Part shown: positions 20,130 through 29,683 of the stretch, piece by piece | How the letters are laid out: every line of letters begins with the position of its first letter | Position numbering within the stretch: position 1 is the first letter of the stretch | Assembly (NCBI RefSeq): GCF_000234665.1 | Contig: NC_018324.1 | Coordinates: 57,501 to 121,500 of the forward strand | Reading direction: 5' to 3' | From: Leishmania mexicana MHOM/GT/2001/U1103 | Lineage: Eukaryota > Euglenozoa > Kinetoplastea > Trypanosomatida > Trypanosomatidae | Length of the DNA stretch: 64,000 nt | The notes under the pieces: model-generated | The model's database searches: none | Seen by the model: only the letters and a program-made list of their open reading frames with translations | Told to the model about the DNA's origin: nothing | Program-made: the position numbers and the translations under genes

Positions 20130-20735
20130 TTAGTCGCTGTGACTGTCGGATGCCGTGGCGCAGCTGCCCTTCGACATCGCTGTGTCATCGTCCTCCTCAT
20201 CACCTGAGCTGCTCCGCTCCTCGTCGCTGGAGTGAGAGCAGGCGCAGGAATTGTCAAAGTTGTAGTCAAAATGGGACCCGCTCTCCTCCGACTCGAGTGC
20301 AAGCTCGTTGATGTTCAGTCGATCGCGACGCACCAGCCCGCACTTGGTGCAGTGCAGGGAGGTCTTGTCGACGTTAGTCTGCTCACGCGCACGCTTACGA
20401 AACGTTGCCGCCATAGTTCTCTTCTGCAGTCGAGAGCGCATCGCGTTGGCGTCCATTGTGGCGAGCTCGGCAGCAGATATGCCAGCTTTCCTCTCCTGGG
20501 ACCCCGCACCAAGCTCTCCGTTCAAGTTCTTGACGTTGGCGACAATGCAAATGATTTGGTCTCTGAATTCCTCCTCAGAGTTGCTGTTTGCGCGCACCGC
20601 CTCAACAACCTGCGACGCATAGTGCCTCGCGTCCGCATTCTTGCCCTTGAAGTCGTCCACCTTTTGAAGTGCAACGGCTAGCAGGTTCACAATCTTGCCA
20701 TCCGGACTGCTGGATGAGGTCGCGGACGACGCCAT
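20130..20735 (-). CDS. TFIIS-like protein (central domain) with acidic tail
   Basis: The 201-residue protein resembles the central, RNA polymerase II-binding domain of elongation factor TFIIS from about residue 12 to 118: helices with a bound pattern SEEEFRDQI, then IVANVKNLNGEL, then the GIS-x-x-ELATM-x-x-x-xM step and a basic helix. After it comes CTKC at 129-132 where the TFIIS zinc ribbon begins, but the expected second CxxC pair is replaced by CAC at 164-166, and the catalytic Asp-Glu dipeptide of the ribbon is not seen. The last 40 residues are acidic and Ser-rich (DEERSSSGDEEDDD). It may modulate transcript elongation in the nucleus without cleavage-stimulating activity. The ATG at 20735 is preferred because the upstream in-frame stretch is repeat-derived. 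Confidence 0.65.
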   Translation of the reverse strand: MASSATSSSSPDGKIVNLLAVALQKVDDFKGKNADARHYASQVVEAVRANSNSEEEFRDQIICIVANVKNLNGELGAGSQERKAGISAAELATMDANAMRSRLQKRTMAATFRKRAREQTNVDKTSLHCTKCGLVRRDRLNINELALESEESGSHFDYNFDNSCACSHSSDEERSSSGDEEDDDTAMSKGSCATASDSHSD

Positions 20736-21232
20736 CGTTCGGTGGCAAAATGTTGACACTTGTGCGTGTGCGTGTGTCTGGGTGTATGTGCACGCACCTG
20801 GAGCTGCTGAACCAACAGGAGGCAGCAGCGGCGGGATAGAGAGAGGGAGAGGGAAGCAGACCCAAAGAGCGCAGAGTGAAGAAGCGCCACGAATCAAAAC
20901 AACTCACAGCGCTGGCGAGTTGTGAAGGACATGTCGAAGGCTGAAGACGGCGCCTCTCCTCTCCAGTGGCGTTTCCTGTGATGGCATGCAACTTTGTCTC
21001 CTGTGCCAGTAGCAGATGTACGCTGCGGTTGCGTCGATGAGTTCAAGATATGACAGCCGCCGCAGTGAAAGTGTGCACTGTGCAGCGGCTGCATTTTGTT
21101 TTTCGGCCGGCAATGAACTCTATCGTTCTGACTGCATGCCTTGTGTCACCGCCTCGCCGGTCATCGCCTCCTTGCTGTGGAGTATGAGGAGTGTAAATGG
21201 AGAGGTGTGCGCTGGTGTGTGTGTGTGTGTAT
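20736..21232. other. Intergenic: short spacer, membrane-protein 3' UTR and TFIIS-like 5' UTR
   Basis: GT repeats lie at about 20760-20790 and 21213-21230. No gene is supported. Confidence 0.6.
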
Positions 21233-22183
21233 TCAAGTGTAGTGCAGCAGCCAGTAGGACACGCCTGCACACCACGTACCGAGGAATAAACACATTGTGC
21301 ACATGGCAAACAAGACAAACGCCACCACCGTTGACGATCCTTCCATGTGCCCTAGCAGTGTGTAGGAGAGCTGATCCAGCACGCTGTCAAAGTAGCCAGG
21401 GTTCATCATCATCGCGGTGCGTGGGGGCAGCAGGTCGGGGACGACTGGCCGGAACGGATCGTCCCAGAACGCAGCCCGAACCGTCGACGCGGGGGCTACT
21501 ATCTTCGATGGCATGTCTGTGTCGCGGTACGGCGTCACAGCCGGCATCTCCTGTGTTTGACCAAAGCGCTGCCTGTAGGCCGCTTCAAGGCGGCTGTTCG
21601 ACGCGTCGCGGATGCGCTCGGGATCGAGCGCACGACATCGTGCCGCATCCGCGTCGCGGCAATACACGTGCACGCTCGGGTCCACACGCTGCAGCTCCGA
21701 CACTGTGAGGGAGGAGGCGTACACCTCGTCCATCACCGCTTCTTCCTCGCTCACGTCAGGCACGGGACGCCGCCACTCTTCGATAAGCGCCTGTGCTACG
21801 GCGTAGCGGTGGTGCCGGTAAGCGGCGGTCAAGGGGTGGTAAGCGTAGCCGATGTCAAACGGCTCGGTACGGAACCGGCGCGCGACGTTGCGGATCATGC
21901 GCCGCGCCTCCTCCGTCTCCTCTTCCTGGACGCACGCGAGCGAGTAAAGAGGGTGCATGTGGCCCTTGGCGTCGAAGCGGGTCCCGTTCGAGAATACTGA
22001 ATCCAGCAGCAACGCTACCTGTCTCCCTTCCACGGCGCGGATAGCGGCGTTTAGCTGCTCCACCTTGTCCGGTGCGTGAAAGAGACCGAAGCTGTAGCCG
22101 CAGGAGAGGAGAAGACCAAACAGGCCCACTAGGATACCCGCCATATAGAAGCGGGCTGCAGACTCCGCCTCACGGCGCCTCAT
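21233..22183 (-). CDS. Hypothetical two-pass membrane protein
   Basis: I do not recognise this 316-residue protein. It has one hydrophobic segment close to the N-terminus (about 13-34, AGILVGLFGLLLSC) preceded by RRRE, and a second near the C-terminus (about 284-308, VVAFVLFAMCTMCLFLGTW). About 250 soluble residues lie between them, rich in Arg, Ala and Glu, with helical stretches that could be TPR-like (YHPLTAAYRHHRYAVAQALIEEW). Both ends probably face the same compartment. The open frame continues upstream to 23050, but that part is low-complexity, so I place the start at the ATG encoding MRRRE. An N-terminal anchor of this kind fits a mitochondrial inner membrane or ER protein; the sequence does not decide. 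Confidence 0.7.
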   Translation of the reverse strand: MRRREAESAARFYMAGILVGLFGLLLSCGYSFGLFHAPDKVEQLNAAIRAVEGRQVALLLDSVFSNGTRFDAKGHMHPLYSLACVQEEETEEARRMIRNVARRFRTEPFDIGYAYHPLTAAYRHHRYAVAQALIEEWRRPVPDVSEEEAVMDEVYASSLTVSELQRVDPSVHVYCRDADAARCRALDPERIRDASNSRLEAAYRQRFGQTQEMPAVTPYRDTDMPSKIVAPASTVRAAFWDDPFRPVVPDLLPPRTAMMMNPGYFDSVLDQLSYTLLGHMEGSSTVVAFVLFAMCTMCLFLGTWCAGVSYWLLHYT

Positions 22184-23428
22184 CGACGCGCCGTGGGTGC
22201 CCACTGTTTTCTGCTTGTTTCGAATGCTTTCGTGCGACGTTGCATGAGTATGCTCGCGCGAGTATGTGCACGGACAATGTGTGCCGCGGAGCTGGAATGG
22301 TGAGAAGTTGCGGGTGAACGCTGCTTTCCTTAGCCATGCTGTCGGTGTCGCCCGGTAGTGCTCCAGCACATGTAGCGTGAAAGCAGAGGCCAAAAGAAAA
22401 GATGACAAGAGAAGCGGCGGCGGATGGTGGAGAGGCGCGTTCGAGCTCGTATCCAACGCGAGCATGCAACAAGCAAAAGAAAAGAATGTAACATCTGTCA
22501 TCACGTACAGCGAACTCGCCCTTCCACGCCCGTCAGAGACGCGCGAAAGGTTCGGACTTGTTGCAATGGGCGCCATGTCGCTTCGGACGGTGTTGTTTCG
22601 TTGTTCATGTGTCGACACTGACGTCCAGTTCTTCCGCCCTTTCGTCTCTTCTCGTCCTGCGGCGTCCATCATCACCATCGCTTTCCCGCCGGGCTCTGCC
22701 GCTCTGCTGAGGGGATACTCGAGAGGCCCGCACACCGAGAGCGCGCGCAGCGCTGGCGTAAAGGAGGAGACGGTGGCGTATGAAGCAAAAAGCAAGAAAG
22801 GATAAAAGCAAAACAGGCTGCAGCGACGAGCGTGCAAGTGGCCAGCGGAGGAGAGACACAGCGAAAGAAAGCGAGGCGCGAGAAGCGGATGCACGCAGGG
22901 GCGGGCGGTGAGAGCTTCAACGTGCACCGCGTCGATCAAAGGAGTACGTGGGTAAGCTAACAAAAACACACACAAGGGGGAGAAACAAGAACGATAGTCG
23001 GCTATGTCAGTCAACGTCACACACGCCGACAGCCACGCAGAGCGGTGCACTCAACGCATGCATGCACGCGCGCGCAGGGACACGTGCAAACGACTCAGAG
23101 AGAGGCAGTGAAAAAGCGCTGCTCAGCTGCACGGATGTGGTAGTATGGAGGGAGGGAAAAGGGCCTCATCACGACGCGAGCCCTTCACAGATGAGAGCAA
23201 GGAGAGAGAAACACGGCAACGCGACCTCGGACAAAACGCGTGCCGCTTCGGCAGAGAGTGAGAGAGACGCACAGGTGCCAAGAAAAGAGCAGGAAGAAGA
23301 CCACTAAAATCGGGAGCTACATACACACAGTGGACAAGAGGCCCGTGTCCCCGATTCGCGTACAATTAGAGCGCAGGCCTCGGAGTTCGGTTGGCGGAGT
23401 CCAGCATGGGCTGAGTGGAAAACCCCGC
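22184..23428. other. Intergenic: Nudix 3' UTR and membrane-protein 5' UTR
   Basis: The minus-strand frame that runs through here from 23050 is Ser, Leu, Phe and His-rich and I read it as untranslated pyrimidine-rich RNA. No other gene is seen. Confidence 0.55.
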
Positions 23429-24352
23429 TCATAGCGCCGAGCCCGCGATAGGGTCGCGCGCCACCACGTTCGAAGGTGTCAGGAGTGCATTCACGGCCGC
23501 AGCCGAGTTCGCTTCCGGCGCGTCCATGATGGCCTTGGCGACGCGAGCCACCAGTTCACAAGTCACGAAGGAAGTAAGGCCCCAGACCAACTCACCCGGA
23601 AAATCCTCGGGCAGCATCGGATCGAAGCCGCAGTCATCCGCCACCCCAGTCGCCTTATGAGACCGACAAACCGCGGAGGAGACGACCGTCTGAGCAGGGC
23701 TGGCAAAGAAGCAGGGAAAGAAGCACGGTCGATTGCTCGTTAAGGAGTGGTACTTGATGACCCGCGCGTGCCTCGTCGACGCCTTCAACAGCAGCGCCGA
23801 CATGTGAAGATAGTGAATGGAATCGACTTCGGCGGGGCTCGCGCGGTATGGCTGCGCAGGACGAGTCGCGACAGCCACAAACGGTGTCACACACGCGCTT
23901 AGTGCTTTCGCGGTAATCGGCGTTAGAGACCCAACAATTTCGTACTCAGATGGCAGAAGGCCCACCTCCTCCAGTGCTTCACGCTGTGCTGCGTCGCGCA
24001 GCGTCTCGTCGCCATCGACGTGGCCACCTGGAAAGCTCATTTCGCCCTTCTGTGAGCCCGTCGTCGCACTGCGCTTCATGAGCGTGAGGCACATATCCTG
24101 AAAGCCGTTCCCCGTCGCTGCGGGCGATAGCAACACGAGCACGGCACACTGGCGCAGCCCCGTGAGCTCCACTGACGTTTTTTGCGGTAAGAAGCCGGCG
24201 GTTGAGGCGGTGCCGTTGTTGACAGTGTGGAGGTAGAAATGCGGCGGGAAGGTGACGGACTCGATAGGAAAATCAAGCGCCCGCTGCATCAGTGGCACCC
24301 ACCCCTGCGTGCTCTGTGGCAGACGTGCCGCTGCGGCTGTGGCCCGGATCAT
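23429..24352 (-). CDS. Nudix hydrolase, coenzyme A diphosphatase type
   Basis: The 307-residue protein carries a complete Nudix box at about 110-132 (G-x5-E-x7-RE-A-L-EE-V-G-L). Just before it is the UPF0035-type motif of CoA diphosphatases, LMKRS ... GEMSFPGG, which marks the NUDT7/NUDT8/PCD1 group that splits CoA into 3',5'-ADP and phosphopantetheine. The first 15 residues (MIRATAAAARLPQ) are basic, Ala-rich and free of acid, consistent with a mitochondrial presequence. The C-terminus is SAL, which is not a standard PTS1, so peroxisomal (glycosomal) import by that route is not supported. An in-frame ATG at 24442 would add 30 residues derived partly from a CA repeat, so I prefer 24352. There is a long insert after the Nudix box (about 190-250) before the last conserved segment. 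Confidence 0.85.
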   Translation of the reverse strand: MIRATAAAARLPQSTQGWVPLMQRALDFPIESVTFPPHFYLHTVNNGTASTAGFLPQKTSVELTGLRQCAVLVLLSPAATGNGFQDMCLTLMKRSATTGSQKGEMSFPGGHVDGDETLRDAAQREALEEVGLLPSEYEIVGSLTPITAKALSACVTPFVAVATRPAQPYRASPAEVDSIHYLHMSALLLKASTRHARVIKYHSLTSNRPCFFPCFFASPAQTVVSSAVCRSHKATGVADDCGFDPMLPEDFPGELVWGLTSFVTCELVARVAKAIMDAPEANSAAAVNALLTPSNVVARDPIAGSAL

Positions 24353-25427
24353 ATGGCGAACAGCGTCGGTTAGAGCAAAGTACAGAGTAAGGATAGGAGA
24401 AGCGGCGAGGGGACGTGTGACAACACACGCACACGCACACACACATACACGGACGTTTTAGCACGGGAATAGAGAGAGCAGAGGTACAAGACGGAGATAA
24501 GTATGTACATGTACGTATGCGTGACAGTCTTCTCCGCAAGTAGAGGGTGTGATAAGCACACGTACACAACAAGTCGAGAAGATGCGAGAGCGAGCGCACG
24601 ACTCTCCCCTTCGCCTCCTCACGCTACTACTGGGTAGCTCCAGATGACGCGCAAGGTCCTTTGGAGCAGAAAAAAAAACAAGAGGGGGAAGCCAGGAAAC
24701 AGTCGCACACGTGAGCTGCGCCGACAAGAATGCATATGCGGTGGAGAAGGGCGTGAAGAGGAACAGAATGGAGAGTGGAAAAATCCCCGCACAACGTCTG
24801 GGCCAGTCCTCCGCCTCCTTCGCAAAGCACTGGTCGCCGGGAGTGGACAGGGAAGGGAGGGTGGTCGAGAGGATACAGGGAAGAGTGGAATAAGACGAGC
24901 GATTTTTTTTTGTTTTTGAGGCAGTGCGCGCCGATGCATGGCATACAGTGACGGATAGAGGTGACGAGCAGCGTTGTCTCTCCACAGGAGACACTGGTAG
25001 CGCAAAAGAGAAAAAGGAACGGAAGGCGAAGAGACCGCGACCTGCAGCACGCGTGCAACGCGACTGCAAGCACACACACACACACACACACACCTCCAGC
25101 GATTTGCATGCCGCGCATTCCTCCATCTGCACTGAGCAGTGGCGGCATCCTTTCGTCTTTTCGTTTTTCGACGTTATCTGGCTTGCACAGTGGACGTTCT
25201 TCATGCACAAAAAATGCGTGTCCGTGCAACGAAGCCAACAAAAGGAGGTGTGCGCAAACTAACAGAGGGGCGGGCACGACAACCCGCTAAGCTCGGTGGT
25301 CACAGACGGCACCAGCCACATGACCGACACATACACACCCGCCAAAAAGACAAGTGGGAGAAGACGAGGTGCGCACGCGTGCAAGCCTCGCTATGCCAAC
25401 GCTCACGCCTGCGTCACCCCTCGCCAC
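24353..25427. other. Intergenic: VPS25 3' UTR and Nudix 5' UTR
   Basis: A CA repeat of about 23 bases lies at 25071-25093 and a short one at 24424-24445. T-runs at 24903-24916 on the plus strand are A-runs in the RNA. No gene is supported. Confidence 0.6.
25071..25093 (+). repeat. (CA)n microsatellite
   Basis: An uninterrupted CA run of 23 bases lies in the intergenic region between VPS25 and the Nudix gene. Confidence 0.9.
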
Positions 25428-26120
25428 TCATTCGCCACCAAACTTGACGCCTTGGTAGGGCTGTGTCGTGGTCCCGTCGAGGTTAAAGAGAGTCACCTTG
25501 AAGGGGCGCATCGCCGACACGGGGCGATGGTTCAGAGCGTGCAAGTACATGCGGATCGCCTGCTCCTCGGAGAGGCGGCCGACATCAGCAACTGGAACGG
25601 CAGCAGAGGAAAATCGCGCGAGATACACTGGACGAGCCTGCCCGTAGCCGAGGGCTGTGCCGCTGGCGAGCTCGTCGAAGGTCATGACTGTACCCGTTTT
25701 CGAGAGCATTGCCGTCGTCTGCACCTCGCCGTGGCCGAGAATGTAGCGCAGCAACGTCTCCTCCATCCCCTTGAACCCGTCCTCCGTCGTGCACACGAGC
25801 ACAGAGAAGTCCCTGGGGCCGCCGTCCGAGACGATGACGGCGTGGTTTGGGTGGCGTGCAACAAGCGACTGCAGCATCGTGTGAGCTGCCTCTGGGCTCA
25901 GACGCTTATTGATGGCCGGGTTGTAGAAGACGTCGCTCTGGGTATTATAGAAGCGCAGAAGGGCGTTGGTATCGCCGCCGGCGGTGCGCTTGGCGTGGTA
26001 GATGGCGTGGTCGAGGAGGAGGTTCGACCATAGAGTGCACTGCCTGTCCACCGTAGCCGGTGAGTGCTGCTCGGTGAAGAAGGGCGGTAGCCCAAAGAAG
26101 CTCCAGTGTTCGGAGGACAT
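25428..26120 (-). CDS. VPS25: ESCRT-II subunit VPS25 with C-terminal extension
   Basis: The 230-residue protein matches VPS25, the ESCRT-II arm that recruits VPS20 and helps sort ubiquitinated membrane cargo into multivesicular bodies. The N-terminus has the family's W...PPFFTEQ motif (about 6-18), followed by WSNLLLDHA and the first winged helix. The end of the second winged helix is near TVMTFDELASG (145-154). Human VPS25 (176 residues) ends about here, but this protein continues for roughly 75 more residues, with a helical segment (LSEEQAIRMYLHAL) and a terminal GVKFGGE. The open frame extends upstream to 26315, but the ATG at 26120 gives the conserved N-terminus. The function of the extension is unknown. 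Confidence 0.85.
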   Translation of the reverse strand: MSSEHWSFFGLPPFFTEQHSPATVDRQCTLWSNLLLDHAIYHAKRTAGGDTNALLRFYNTQSDVFYNPAINKRLSPEAAHTMLQSLVARHPNHAVIVSDGGPRDFSVLVCTTEDGFKGMEETLLRYILGHGEVQTTAMLSKTGTVMTFDELASGTALGYGQARPVYLARFSSAAVPVADVGRLSEEQAIRMYLHALNHRPVSAMRPFKVTLFNLDGTTTQPYQGVKFGGE

Positions 26121-27323
26121 GGATGCGGCACGTCTCGGAGAAAGCAAGCCCCTGCGCAGCACACAGCGAGTTACTTCGAAACAGAAAAGACCGGCCAAAG
26201 GTGTTGGGCACCAGCGCACAACAACTATTGCAACGATGCTCTGTGGCCCGCAGGCAGCGGTGCGTAGTGGCGGGCAAGATGGTGTGTGCACACACTCACG
26301 CACAACGCAGACCACCGAGACTTCAGAGGAGCTACGCCGGCAACTCTAGACACAGCCAAAAGAAAAGAGAGCGTTATAGGCGTCAGAGGAGGCGTGAGAG
26401 AATTGTCTGTTCTTTCGGGGACAAATGGGCCCGCTTCATTGTCAAGAGGATGCCACGTCGGCAGGAAGTAGAAATCCCTTTAAAGTTCTGTGCACGACCC
26501 CACAGGCACACGTGTTCAACACAGCGCCCCGTTTCTCAAGCATATCCTAGCTTCTCTACGCCACACAGGAGGAAGGACCTGCTACACGATGCCGAATGCG
26601 CCGGTTGACACGCAGGACCATCCCCACCACCACCACCACCCCGCCTCGTCGTTGCCGGGAGGTGATATCCGCCTCAAAGAGCACGGAGCACAAAGTAAAC
26701 AAGGCTTCGATGCCAGGAGAGCCCCATCAACAGAATCCCTGCAACAACGCGACGGGCATATTTGTTCCTCGCCTTCATCCGTCCACCTCGCTCATGCGTG
26801 TTTTGTTTTTTCGCTTTCTTTGGGCTCACCCAGAGCGCCAACGCGAGTCTCACATACAAATAGCGTCCAGAAACAAAGAGAAAAGAAGGGAAAGGATGCC
26901 GAGAGCACACGAAGGATCGATGCAACAGACGGAACAGCAGACAGGCAGGCAACGAGAGAGAGGGACCGATCGCCCTGTGTCCAGTCCCCTTTTCACTCAC
27001 TCTCCGTCTCTGCCACTGTGTTATTCTCGCTTCCAAGCAACATCGAATCAGTCACACACGCGCAACGAGAGAGAGGGGGAGGGAGAGGGTAAGAGACTAC
27101 GCGGGAACACGCATAGACACATGGAAATGCACCACACACACGGACAACAACAGCGGCGCTCCTCGTCATTCCCACCGCGCTATAAAGCCAGTCGTCCTTC
27201 AACGATACCTCCAACCTCACTCCGTTCCCTTCCCGCCCCTCTCCCGCGCCGCACGGATCCCATCTTTCGTTGCGCACTCCGCGCGCTTGTTGTTTTTTTT
27301 TTGCTCGCCGCACATATCATCCT
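26121..27323. other. Intergenic: proteasome beta-4 3' UTR and VPS25 5' UTR
   Basis: The stretch includes a CCA repeat near 26624-26643 and a T-run at 27291-27302. Plus-strand open frames (for example 26596-27327) are low-complexity. No gene is supported. Confidence 0.6.
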
Positions 27324-27944
27324 CTAGTGCACCGTCGTGATGACCTCTACGCCGTTCTTCGTCACCGCCTTCACGAAGAAGAATGCGTTGCTGATGACGA
27401 CACGGCGCTTCACCTCATCGCAGCACTTCTGCATGAGTTCGAGGCCCTCTTGTTGGGTCAAGTCAGGACGCCATAGGCAATCTAGCAGAGCAGTCACAAA
27501 GCAAGCGCCGTAGCCGTGGCAACCATACGGTACAGCCTGCAGGGTGCCGAGGTAGTCCAAGTAAAACAACTGCGGCCCCACCGCGCCGTCGTCATCCTCG
27601 GAAACCGGCATGTCGTAGCCGGCAAAGAGGCAGCTCACCTGGTAAGCCCCCTCGCGACTGCGGATCGCACTGGCGAGGCAGTTGCGCATGAAGTTCGCCG
27701 TCGAATCACAGCTGCTGTGGCGTCCGTGCTGACGCATGCGGTTGAGCATGAGGTTGCACTTGACGTATTCGGTGAAGTTCACGCGAGGGCCGTTCTCGCC
27801 AGTGCACGCCACCAACTGATGCGTGTCAAGCTGTGTAATCTTGTCCTCCGCGTCGGTTATCTTAATGTAGTAGAAGGCGTTGAGGCCTGCCGCAGCGACC
27901 ATGACGTAGTCCTTGCAGCGGAACGCTATCGCAGTCTCCGCCAT
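27324..27944 (-). CDS. 20S proteasome subunit beta-4 (PSMB2/PRE1 type)
   Basis: The 206-residue protein aligns throughout with PSMB2/PRE1, the catalytically inactive beta-4 subunit of the 20S core. It has no cleavable propeptide and no N-terminal Thr. Conserved points are DYVMVAA at 12-18, the EN/FTEYVKCN segment, the LFAGYD motif, YLDYLGTL, the HGYGA loop and the final CCDEVKRR helix. Beta-4 packs against beta-5, where the chymotrypsin-like site lies. Phe24 and Ile29, the two positions whose change gave resistance to the kinetoplastid-selective proteasome inhibitor GNF6702 in T. cruzi, are both present. Older kinetoplastid annotations name this gene 'proteasome beta 2 subunit' from the human PSMB2 name. 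Its start is right at the conserved N-terminus. Confidence 0.95.
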   Translation of the reverse strand: MAETAIAFRCKDYVMVAAAGLNAFYYIKITDAEDKITQLDTHQLVACTGENGPRVNFTEYVKCNLMLNRMRQHGRHSSCDSTANFMRNCLASAIRSREGAYQVSCLFAGYDMPVSEDDDGAVGPQLFYLDYLGTLQAVPYGCHGYGACFVTALLDCLWRPDLTQQEGLELMQKCCDEVKRRVVISNAFFFVKAVTKNGVEVITTVH

Positions 27945-28559
27945 TGTGCTTGTGCGCGTCCGTGTTGGGGAAGGGGGACGTCGTCAAGGGTGTACCAATA
28001 AAGCTCCAGCACCCAAGAAAAATCGAGAGAAGATAGGCTGACGCGAATATGCGCAGAGGTGCAAAGCAGGATGGGTGCGAAAGCTTGTGAGCGGATCTGG
28101 AGGATGGAGAAACGTTGTGCGGTGCTAGCGATAGTCCAAACGAGAGAGACACTGGAGAGCGAGGGGCGGATGTGACGAAGAAGAGTGAGGGCAGGCACAG
28201 GGGATCAACCCGGAGTACGATCAAGGAAGCCAGAAGGGCCCTAGTGGCGAAAGGAAGTACAACAACGTCCGCAGACAACCTACGCGCGCAGTAGCTGCAG
28301 GGAGCGGGGGATGAGGGAGAGCGAAGCGGCCAGAGTGGGACGTCATGGCTGGGTTGCATGAATGCGAGAGAGCCAGTGAGTGCGCGTGGGCTCGTCATCC
28401 ATTGAAAAGACTACCATGAGGTTGTCCTCGTTGGGCAGTCGGCTTTTCTTTGTCGACGTTGCGCTCGAGCATAGAGAGAGCGAGTCCGCCACTATGCACG
28501 ACTGAGGTGCTGGAAAGGAAAGACTGCGGTGAACTCGTCAAGACATCAGCGCCTCCTTT
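27945..28559. other. Intergenic: proteasome beta-4 5' UTR and pseudogene downstream region
   Basis: Minus-strand pyrimidine tracts (CCTATCTTCTCTC and CCCCCTTCCCC) with following AGs lie within 110 bp of the proteasome gene start. No gene is seen. Confidence 0.55.
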
Positions 28560-29683
28560 TCGGTTATTGCTGTTCTTTCTTGGATAGGCGGCAGAGAAAG
28601 CTGGAGAAGGGTGTGTGCTGGCAGCTGATCAACGGCGGAAACCAGCTGCATCGAGTGCGGCTCGTGCGGCGCGAAGGTTGGTGCCGCACCGCCAGCGCCC
28701 CACCGTCGGCACACACCGCCGCCATTTCCAGCGGTGTTCGCCAGCGGCCAGCGACAAGCGGCCTCTGCTGCAGACTCGCATCACAATCCCCACCACATTC
28801 TCTAAATTTGGCCGAAACGCGTCGTATAAGGCGAGAAGGTGCGCCGCTGTCTCGCCAAACTCGGACTCGCGATGAGCCTGCAGGTCAGAGGATTCCAGAG
28901 CGTGCCTGTTGGCGTGGAGGATGTCCTGCACGTACCATCAGATGAAATGGGACGGTGCAACGCGACGACCGTTGTGGTTGCCGAGAAGCTCGCCATGGCG
29001 CAGCAGGCAGCGCACCACCGCCGCGAAGAGCAGTTTGACTTTTCAGGCGATGTGGAGCAGCGTGTTACCAACTCCATCGACGTGGTGCGCTGCCTCAGGG
29101 TACACCCGGGAAGCCTCCGTCAGGGTAGCACAGTAGCCACTCCGAACCGCCTACGCCGCGTCTGCCTGCCACTCACAGGCCAGACAAGTGGTGAAGCGCA
29201 TGGCCCCTGCTGCACAAGTGAGGTGAGGTGGATGTGGCGAGAGGCTGAAAGTCTTGGCTGTAACGGCCGACGCGGAGGCAATCTGTCGTCGCGTGTGCAT
29301 CCCGGCAGGATACAGAGTAAACTTACGAGATGCCAAAGCGGCCGGATTATACACCAACAGGTGCAGAAAAAAGGTCTCCTCCGCAGTCACTGTATTGTCC
29401 TCCACCTCCGGCGTGTGCTACCGAGTGGCGTCCGCCACCAGCTGCACTCGGCGAGCGCAGGAAATCTGTCATTTCCGACGGCACAGTCGCCTGCCGCTGG
29501 TGAGTCGATCGGGGCGCGTCCTACAGGGCATCTTTTCCTGCTCTCGGGTGCCCTGAGTGAATCGCTCAAAGCACGGTTGGTCGTCGGTGACGCGTTGCTT
29601 GGTGACCGCCTGCCAGGCCTCCAAATCCGCCAGGCGGTCATCGGCATTCGCAAGAGATGCACTGCAGCTGTGTTACGAGCCAT
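28560..29683 (-). pseudogene. Decayed ankyrin-repeat protein gene
   Basis: No single frame is open, but neighbouring minus-strand frames together read as a protein with ankyrin repeats. Around 29075-28990 one frame gives GNTLLHIA, a stop, then VVRCLLRHGELLGNHNGR, a repeat core broken by TGA. Around 28880-28800 comes ESEFGETAAHLLALYDAF ... NVVGIVMR, and then, in another frame near 28755-28705, RTPLEMAAVCADGGALAV. Further upstream, segments such as EVEDNTVTAEETFFLHLLVYN (29405-29345) and DDRLADLEAWQAVTKQRV (about 29650) look coding but sit in yet other frames. A possible original ATG is at 29683. At least two in-frame stops and several frameshifts are therefore needed. A plus-strand frame over 28839-29693 is a shadow. 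Confidence 0.6.

Noticed and set aside
22184..23050. N-terminal extension of the two-pass membrane protein frame
   Set aside because: The 289 added residues are low-complexity and UTR-like; the ordered protein starts at 22183.
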